Shown here: positions 14,741 through 19,336 of the stretch, piece after piece
Position numbering within the stretch: position 1 is the first letter of the stretch
How the letters are laid out: each line of letters starts with the position of its first letter
NCBI GenBank assembly: GCA_964584775.1
Contig: CAZPBC010000039.1
Coordinates: 1 to 19,336 of the forward strand
Length of the DNA stretch: 19,336 nucleotides
Source: CAZPBC01 sp964584775
Lineage (GTDB): Bacteria; Chlamydiota; Chlamydiia; Chlamydiales; SLFE01
Direction of reading: 5' to 3'
Translations under genes and position numbers: made by a program
Notes under the pieces: generated by a model
Seen by the model: the letters and a program-made list of their open reading frames with translations, nothing else
Told to the model about the DNA's origin: nothing
Database searches by the model: none

Positions 14741-15567
14741 ATCGACTCTTGATGTTTTTCCTTTTCCCCTTCGCCACACTCCATGCAGGGCTCGATATCG
14801 TCATTCCATGTATCGAAAAAGATGTTGAAATCCTTCCTTACGTCATCGATGGTGCTATTGAGAACCTTGAAGATGTGGAGAACATCTACCTTGTCTCACC
14901 CACAAACTTCATCGACCACCCGAAAGTCATTTGGATCGATGAGGGTTCTTTTCCCTTTTCAAAAGAGGAGGTTGCAAGAGCCTTAGCAAAGAGTGATTCA
15001 AGTTATCAAAAACTCCTCTCTCCAGGGGGTCGGGTCGGCTGGTTTCTCCAGCAACTGATCAAGCTCTATGCCGCCTTCGTGATTCCCGACCTCAAGAGCG
15101 ATTTTTTGATTTTAGATGCTGACACAGTCTTCATCAACCCCGTCTCATTTTATAACGCCGAAGGGGAAACGCTCTATGCCACTTCTGTTGAGAAGCATCT
15201 TCCCTATTTTGAGCATATGAAACGCCTGCATCCCTCTTTCAAACGTTTCTACCCCAAGATGTCGGGAATTGTGCATCACATGCTCTTTCAAAAACCCATC
15301 TTAAAAGATCTATTTCAGCTCGTTGAGTCTTATCACAACAAACCCTTTTGGGAGGCGTTCTGTCACTCCGTAACTCCTGGCCAAGAGCACCTTTCAGGCG
15401 CGTCAGAATATGAGATCTATTTCAATTTTATCTTCAGCAGAGAGTACCCGGTTAAAATCCGCCCTCTAAAGTGGAGCAATGTCACCCATCTCCGTGATCT
15501 TGAAGTCTGGAAAAAGAAGGGACTACACTTTGTAAGCTCACACCATCACTGCCGGGAGGATAAGTGA
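14737..15567 (+). CDS. DUF6492-type glycosyltransferase-like protein with signal peptide
   Basis: The 276-residue protein has a signal peptide of about 17 residues (MNRLLMFFLFPFATLHA) followed at once by a GT-A-like strand, GLDIVIPCIEKD. The segment GWFLQQLIKLYA and the metal-binding FLILDADTVFINPVSF (DAD at about 128-130) match the DUF6492 glycosyltransferase-like group as I know it. A histidine-rich C-terminus (FVSSHHHCREDK) follows. The ATG overlaps the preceding stop (ATGA) with GAGGA just upstream, and the TGA overlaps the next GTG, so translation is coupled on both sides. Donor and acceptor are unknown. It could also be called simply an orphan GT-A enzyme. Confidence 0.78.
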   Translation: MNRLLMFFLFPFATLHAGLDIVIPCIEKDVEILPYVIDGAIENLEDVENIYLVSPTNFIDHPKVIWIDEGSFPFSKEEVARALAKSDSSYQKLLSPGGRVGWFLQQLIKLYAAFVIPDLKSDFLILDADTVFINPVSFYNAEGETLYATSVEKHLPYFEHMKRLHPSFKRFYPKMSGIVHHMLFQKPILKDLFQLVESYHNKPFWEAFCHSVTPGQEHLSGASEYEIYFNFIFSREYPVKIRPLKWSNVTHLRDLEVWKKKGLHFVSSHHHCREDK

Positions 15568-16538
15568 AAACGTTTTGGCTTCTACTTCTCTTTTTTCCTT
15601 TCACGGCTCTCCACTCCTACACGATCGCCTTTGTCCATATAGGAAAAGACATTCCCGATTACACCACCGTTTCATTGATCCAAGCTGCACGCTTCAACCC
15701 AGAAGCAGAGATTGTGTTTCTCGCCAACAGAGCTTCCCTTGAAAGTTTCTCTCTTCCTGATGAACCCAATATTTCGAGTTATCCCCTCGAAAAATTGCCC
15801 ATTTCGAAAGATCATGCAACCTTTCGTAAGAATAGCCAAAAAAGAGCTGAAAGCTTCCAGAATTTTTGGATCTATACCATTGAGCGTTTCTTTTTCCTTG
15901 GAGCCTACATCCGCGAAAAAAAACTTTCTCAAATTATCCACCTTGAAAACGACGTTCTTGTCTATAAAGATTTCTCTCATTATCTTCCGATCCTAGACGA
16001 AAAGTACGCCACTCTTGCCGTCACCTTCGATAATGACCAACGTTGCATCCCGGGCATTCTCTATCTCAAACACTCTCATAGCCTAGATGCGCTTCTCCAC
16101 TTCATCGCTACCCGCTGCCAGCTTTTTAGCAACGATATGAAGTTGATTGCAGACTACAAAAATGCAACCAGCGACGAGAAGATTGACTACCTTCCCATCG
16201 TCCCTGCCGAGTACTGCGACTATCACCCTCTTACGAATCTTCTTGATGACACCACCACAACTCCAGAGAAATACTCTAACTTTATCGACCTGTTGGAGGG
16301 AGTCTTCGATGCCGCAGCCCTTGGGCAATACCTAGGAGGGACCGATCCGAGATTCAATGGACCTGGACCCGGGTTTGTTAACGAATCGTGCCTCTTTGAT
16401 CCCTCTTACTTTAATTTTTTCTGGAAAGAAGACGACCAAGGTCGTATGATCCCTTTTCTTGAATTTGAAGGAAAAGAGACTGCCATTTTTAACCTACATA
16501 TCCACTGTAAGGACTTATGGAAATTCGCAACATATTAG
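15564..16538 (+). CDS. GT-A-fold glycosyltransferase-like protein with signal peptide
   Basis: The 324-residue product from a GTG start has a near-perfect Shine-Dalgarno sequence (GGAGGA, 15555-15560). Its signal peptide MKTFWLLLLFFPFTALHS leads into YTIAFVHIGKDIPDYTTVSL. The segment IIHLENDVLVYKDF holds an END triplet in the position of the DxD motif. A C-terminal FNLHIHCKDLWKF resembles the late His-rich strand seen in GT-A nucleotide-sugar transferases. I cannot name the CAZy family. The TAG stop is made of a TA target plus the first base of palindromic element copy 3. The stop lies inside the start region of the next gene (22-base overlap), so the two genes were overlapping before the element arrived. 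Confidence 0.75.
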   Translation: MKTFWLLLLFFPFTALHSYTIAFVHIGKDIPDYTTVSLIQAARFNPEAEIVFLANRASLESFSLPDEPNISSYPLEKLPISKDHATFRKNSQKRAESFQNFWIYTIERFFFLGAYIREKKLSQIIHLENDVLVYKDFSHYLPILDEKYATLAVTFDNDQRCIPGILYLKHSHSLDALLHFIATRCQLFSNDMKLIADYKNATSDEKIDYLPIVPAEYCDYHPLTNLLDDTTTTPEKYSNFIDLLEGVFDAAALGQYLGGTDPRFNGPGPGFVNESCLFDPSYFNFFWKEDDQGRMIPFLEFEGKETAIFNLHIHCKDLWKFATY

Positions 16539-17479
16539 CCTGTATAATTCATAAAAACCCGCAAAACTGTCACAAAATCCCTTCGTCAACTTCGAAAGAT
16601 CTCCCTCTCGGAAAGGGCGTGAAACCCTTGCCTTCAAGTAAGTTCTTTCGAATTTGCCGGTCATTTTGCACCATTTTCACAACTTTTCATAAATTATCCA
16701 GGCTTGCCATCCTAACCCTTTTTTTTAGCTCTTTAAGCGCCACCGACTTCATTACAGGAAATGCCTTCAAGGCTGTCTGCGAGCACTCATATGATGAGTT
16801 TGGATACAACTACAATCCCGACGGATTAAAAGGGTATTGGTTTGTAAAAACCGACAAACTCGATTCCTTTTTTGGTAAAAATGCCGTCAACAGCCCTTTC
16901 GTCCTGCTCACCCACAATGCAGACCACGGAGTGACCTTCAAACACAAGCGGCACATTGAAAATAAGAACCTGATCCACTGGTTTGGGCAAAATCTAGAAA
17001 CAGAGCATCCGAAGCTTTCCTCTATCCCTATCGGTCTTTGCAATTTTGCTAACTTCGATGTGATGGAAGAGGTGATGGCAGCCAACCATCCCAAATCCAA
17101 CCTCGTTTATGCGAACTACAACATCTGGACCAACTTCCAAGAGAGAAACAAATGCAAAGAGAAGACAGGGGTTCCTCTAGCGAAGCTCAAGCCCTTCAAA
17201 GACTATCTAGAAGATGTGAGTCGCTCTTACTTTGTCATCTCCCCTAACGGAAATGGCGTTGACTGCCACCGCACCTGGGAAGCTCTTTACCTCAAGGCCA
17301 TTCCCATTGTGACCAAAAGTTACGTCACGATCCACTACAAACACTTTCCAATCATCATCCTCGATTCTTGGGACGACTACAAAGATCTCCAACTTTCGAA
17401 AGAACTGTACGAAGAGATGTGGAACGATTTTGACTTGACCCAGTTTACGGTCTTTGATTTTTTGAATATAGATACTTAG
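16517..17479 (+). CDS. Exostosin/GT47-like glycosyltransferase, signal peptide split by MITE
   Basis: This is a 320-residue frame. The catalytic part resembles exostosin-like (GT47-type) enzymes: FVLLTHNADHG, SIPIGLCNF, and the late conserved block SYFVISPNGNGVDCHRTWEALYLKAIPIV (about 236-264). ATG 16517, preceded by AAGGA (16509-16513), opens MEIRNIL. The next 56 codons are the palindromic element, after which AILTLFFSSLSA then TDFITG resume. Without the insertion the N-terminus is a normal signal peptide, like its neighbours. With it, the hydrophobic core sits at about residues 63-75 behind a basic stretch and could act as a late signal or anchor, or not at all. The frame is intact because the insertion is 168 bp and stop-free. 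The 3' end overlaps the convergent GT11 gene by 35 bases. Confidence 0.8.
   Translation: MEIRNILACIIHKNPQNCHKIPSSTSKDLPLGKGVKPLPSSKFFRICRSFCTIFTTFHKLSRLAILTLFFSSLSATDFITGNAFKAVCEHSYDEFGYNYNPDGLKGYWFVKTDKLDSFFGKNAVNSPFVLLTHNADHGVTFKHKRHIENKNLIHWFGQNLETEHPKLSSIPIGLCNFANFDVMEEVMAANHPKSNLVYANYNIWTNFQERNKCKEKTGVPLAKLKPFKDYLEDVSRSYFVISPNGNGVDCHRTWEALYLKAIPIVTKSYVTIHYKHFPIIILDSWDDYKDLQLSKELYEEMWNDFDLTQFTVFDFLNIDT
16538..16703 (-). mobile_element. MITE-like palindromic element, copy 3 (166 bp), inside a gene
   Basis: Reversed, this copy aligns with copies 1 and 2 over its whole length, including GCCTGGATAATTTATGAA, TTGTGAAAATGG and TTTTGTGACAGTTTTGCG. One base is missing near 16580. The left flank is TA (16536-16537); the right flank is TT (16704-16705), apparently a mutated TA. 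Element plus duplicated dinucleotide is 168 bp, exactly 56 codons. It carries no stop in the frame of the glycosyltransferase it interrupts. Copies 1 and 2 contain in-frame stops in the same orientation and would add 169 bp. The insertion point lies in the leucine codon (TTA) after MEIRNI. Confidence 0.9.
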
Positions 17480-18362
17480 GAACCACAATCCACTGCTCGC
17501 GAGGGTCAAAGAGATCTTTAGAGTCGATCTTGTGCTTACCATTGTACCAATCTTGTGGTGCAATGATTTTTCGCTCAGGGCTCTGATTGAGATAGGCAGC
17601 CCACCATGAAAAAGTCGAGTTTGAAATGATCAGATTTTTCATCATTGTCATCATGAAAAAATCATGGATATAAGACTGTCCGTCAACAAAAACCATCTTG
17701 TAGGGAAGGTCGGAAAACTCTTCTTTTATCCACTCAATTTGATCCGAAAAAACCACAAAGAGGGAATCCTCATCATATTGTGACATCGAGTACTCAAAAT
17801 ACTCTTTCCCCAAGTATCGAATCACATCGTCGTAGATGGGATCTTCGTTCATGTATGTCCGCACATGCACGCCGACTGTTTTTGGATGGTCTATGATCTC
17901 GCTATAGCGCTCATAGATATCATTAACAATCTCTTCCTTTGGTGACAAAAGCTCTACAAGACGGTTTTTGTAAGGATAAAAATACCGATAAGATTGAAAA
18001 TTTCCCATGATCGCCATATTGGGCTTATAGGGAATCTTACGATAACCAAGACCAAAGTCTTTGTAGAAAAGAGTCGTCGTCTTCCAGGGCTTTGTGGTCT
18101 CCAACCTCCAAAAAACCATCTCATAGTTTTCATGGAGATCAAATCGCTTAGGGTTGGCAAAGTCAGGAAAGATAGGGCTGACACCGTAGTTCCATGCGAC
18201 AGCACAGGTCGCCGCAACCTGACAAAGCTGATTGCCAAGCTGGCAATAAAGACACCCAACGACAAAATCTCCTCTCCCGGACAGAGAGGCGGTTGTCAAT
18301 AAAAAAGAAATCAGCAGAGTCCTAACGGTTGTCAATAACAAACCATCCCTCCGGAACCACAT
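17445..18362 (-). CDS. GT11-like fucosyltransferase-like protein, exported, copy B
   Basis: The 305-residue product has GCLYCQLGNQLCQVAAT (about 35-51), TVGVHVRTYMNEDP (about 160-173), LFVVFSDQ and IISNSTFSWWAAYLNQSPERKIIAP (about 247-271), the GT11 pattern shared with copies A and C. The N-terminus is hydrophobic (LLLTTVRTLLISFLLTTASLSG) and looks like a signal peptide. ATG 18362 is preceded by GAGGA and overlaps the end of copy C by 41 bases; a TTG a few codons later is an alternative start. A 13 bp direct repeat lies in this start region. The 3' end overlaps the convergent exostosin-like gene. Activity as a fucosyltransferase is inferred from family; as in copy A, HxRTY replaces HxRRxD. 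Confidence 0.83.
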   Translation of the reverse strand: MWFRRDGLLLTTVRTLLISFLLTTASLSGRGDFVVGCLYCQLGNQLCQVAATCAVAWNYGVSPIFPDFANPKRFDLHENYEMVFWRLETTKPWKTTTLFYKDFGLGYRKIPYKPNMAIMGNFQSYRYFYPYKNRLVELLSPKEEIVNDIYERYSEIIDHPKTVGVHVRTYMNEDPIYDDVIRYLGKEYFEYSMSQYDEDSLFVVFSDQIEWIKEEFSDLPYKMVFVDGQSYIHDFFMMTMMKNLIISNSTFSWWAAYLNQSPERKIIAPQDWYNGKHKIDSKDLFDPREQWIVVPKYLYSKNQRP

Positions 18363-19185
18363 CTCTATCCTCTAAGCGCGATTTTTTTGTATACCAATAT
18401 CGCGGTGCCACCACGACTTTATCGGGGTTCGTATTTAGATATGCTGCCCACCAAGAGAACGTCGAGTTCGAAATTATTTGGTGTTTACAGGAAGAAATGA
18501 GGTAAAAGTCCAGCACATGAGATTTGTTGTGCACATAGACTTTAGGTCGGTCAATCTTATCAAAAAGTTCACGGCACTTCTTCATGTCGTCTGAAAAAAC
18601 CACAAACAGCGTCTCTTCGGGAAAAAAGGACATCGCTTCTTTAAAGTACTTCCTATCGCACCGATATAAAAACTGATATGAGTCTTCACCAGAATAGGTT
18701 CGAAGGTGAACAGCCACTGTGTGTGGATGATCTAAAAGCTCTTGATACTGCTTCATCTCTTCGCGAATCTCTTGACTCGGCTGAAAAAGAGCTACGATCT
18801 CATCTCGGTATTTGTAGAAGTACTTCTCTGACTGAAAGAAGCCTTGTAACTTCATATTCGGCTCGTAAGGCAGCTCCTGATAGGCATGAGAGCGCTCGCG
18901 GTAGTGAAGAGCAGGAAATGACGGAAGGTCGCTGGTATTCAAGCAGTAAAAGATTTTTTGATAGTTTTCGTGGATGCCGAAATCATACCTCGTCTTAAAC
19001 TCAGGAAAGAGCGGCTCCGCATCATGGTCATAGGCATGTGAGAGAGTGACTGCGACTTGAAAAAATTGATTTCCCAGCTGCCCCATCAGCTCACAGGTGA
19101 CATAGGGCTTATCCGCAGATAGAACGAGTGGAACCAGCAAAACACTGAGAATCCACATCTTCATAGCACTGATCTTTTCACCCAT
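18322..19185 (-). CDS. GT11-like fucosyltransferase-like protein, exported, copy C
   Basis: The 287-residue product starts at ATG 19185, chosen because AGGAG lies about 10 bases upstream, inside the end of the preceding paralogue. An internal ATG seven codons later gives a shorter signal peptide, MKMWILSVLLVPLVLSA. GT11 landmarks are CELMGQLGNQFFQVAVTLSHAY, TVAVHLRTYSGEDS, LFVVFSDDMKKC and IISNSTFSWWAAYLNTNPDKVVVAP. It is most like copies A and B and the partial copy D. It lies in tandem on the minus strand, four bases after copy D stops and overlapping copy B, so the array reads as one transcript. Confidence 0.85.
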   Translation of the reverse strand: MGEKISAMKMWILSVLLVPLVLSADKPYVTCELMGQLGNQFFQVAVTLSHAYDHDAEPLFPEFKTRYDFGIHENYQKIFYCLNTSDLPSFPALHYRERSHAYQELPYEPNMKLQGFFQSEKYFYKYRDEIVALFQPSQEIREEMKQYQELLDHPHTVAVHLRTYSGEDSYQFLYRCDRKYFKEAMSFFPEETLFVVFSDDMKKCRELFDKIDRPKVYVHNKSHVLDFYLISSCKHQIISNSTFSWWAAYLNTNPDKVVVAPRYWYTKKSRLEDRDVVPEGWFVIDNR

Positions 19186-19189
19186 TTTC

Positions 19190-19336
19190 TTATGTCTCCT
19201 TTGGTTTACTCGTTTTCAAGATCGTCCATTCCGGAGGAATCCTATCCTTTTCCTCTGCACTGCCTTCGCAGTGGAACCAGTGATCTGGAGCAATGACTCT
19301 CTTTTCGGGATGACGGTTTAGATAAGCAGCCCACCA
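19190..19336 (-). CDS. GT11-like protein copy D, C-terminal end only (cut by window edge)
   Basis: The minus-strand frame entering from the window edge reads WWAAYLNRHPEKRVIAPDHW and continues to a TAA at 19190-19192, giving 48 residues. The first residues are the end of the SNSTFSWWAAYLN block conserved in copies A-C, followed by the same PEK-x-VIAP sequence. It is therefore the 3' end of a fourth GT11-like gene and extends the tandem array beyond the window. Its N-terminus and signal peptide cannot be seen. Confidence 0.85.
   Translation of the reverse strand, partial: WWAAYLNRHPEKRVIAPDHWFHCEGSAEEKDRIPPEWTILKTSKPKET

Noticed and set aside
14190..14828. A 212-codon plus-strand open frame overlapping the GT11-like copy A gene
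   Set aside because: It lies in another frame of a gene with clear GT11 motifs, its translation is arginine/serine/threonine-rich without domain pattern, and it has no Shine-Dalgarno sequence.

Overview
The window looks like chromosomal DNA from an environmental member of the Chlamydiota (Parachlamydia-, Waddlia- or Simkania-like). The main reason is the smpB / dnaN / recF block at 1134-3875, a gene neighbourhood known from Chlamydia. Support comes from a cysteine-containing outer-membrane barrel, a short dapB and a long recD2. The placement is inference; the gene identities rest on visible motifs.

Layout. 104-565 is a small membrane protein. 715-1592 holds rlmH and smpB (minus), divergent from dnaN, recF and an unknown membrane-anchored protein (1687-5174, plus). 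A predicted outer-membrane barrel (5181-5882, minus) diverges from an MnmM/YtqB-type methyltransferase (5933-6532, plus). A minus-strand run then reads from 13807 down to 6682: GT2-like glycosyltransferase, exported methyltransferase-like protein, TIGR01777 epimerase, recD2, exported phospholipase D, dapB and a CBS-less IMPDH/GMP reductase. Opposing it, 13856-17479 (plus) is a four-gene glycosyltransferase operon. Convergent to that is a minus-strand tandem array of GT11 fucosyltransferase-like genes (17445 to the window end, the last one cut off).

Two things stand out. First, eight complete or partial glycosyltransferase genes and one methyltransferase-like gene cluster at 12447-19336. All eight whose N-termini are in the window begin with, or before an insertion began with, a Sec-type signal peptide leading straight into the catalytic fold. 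Bacterial sugar-nucleotide-dependent glycosyltransferases are normally cytoplasmic, so this looks like an exported glycan-modifying toolkit, plausibly acting on the host or inclusion side. Second, a 166-167 bp near-palindromic MITE-like element occurs three times (549-715, 6516-6682, 16538-16703). It has about 18 bp terminal inverted repeats and TA flanks, as expected for Tc1/mariner/IS630-type transposition. Two copies sit between convergent genes. The third is inserted in frame inside the signal peptide of an exostosin-like glycosyltransferase. Removing it with one TA restores a perfect signal peptide, MEIRNIL joined to AILTLFFSSLSA. That copy is one base shorter than the other two, and only this makes the insertion 168 bp (56 codons) and stop-free.

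No stretch above 300 bases lacks a gene. No tRNA, rRNA, CRISPR array or transposase gene was recognised.
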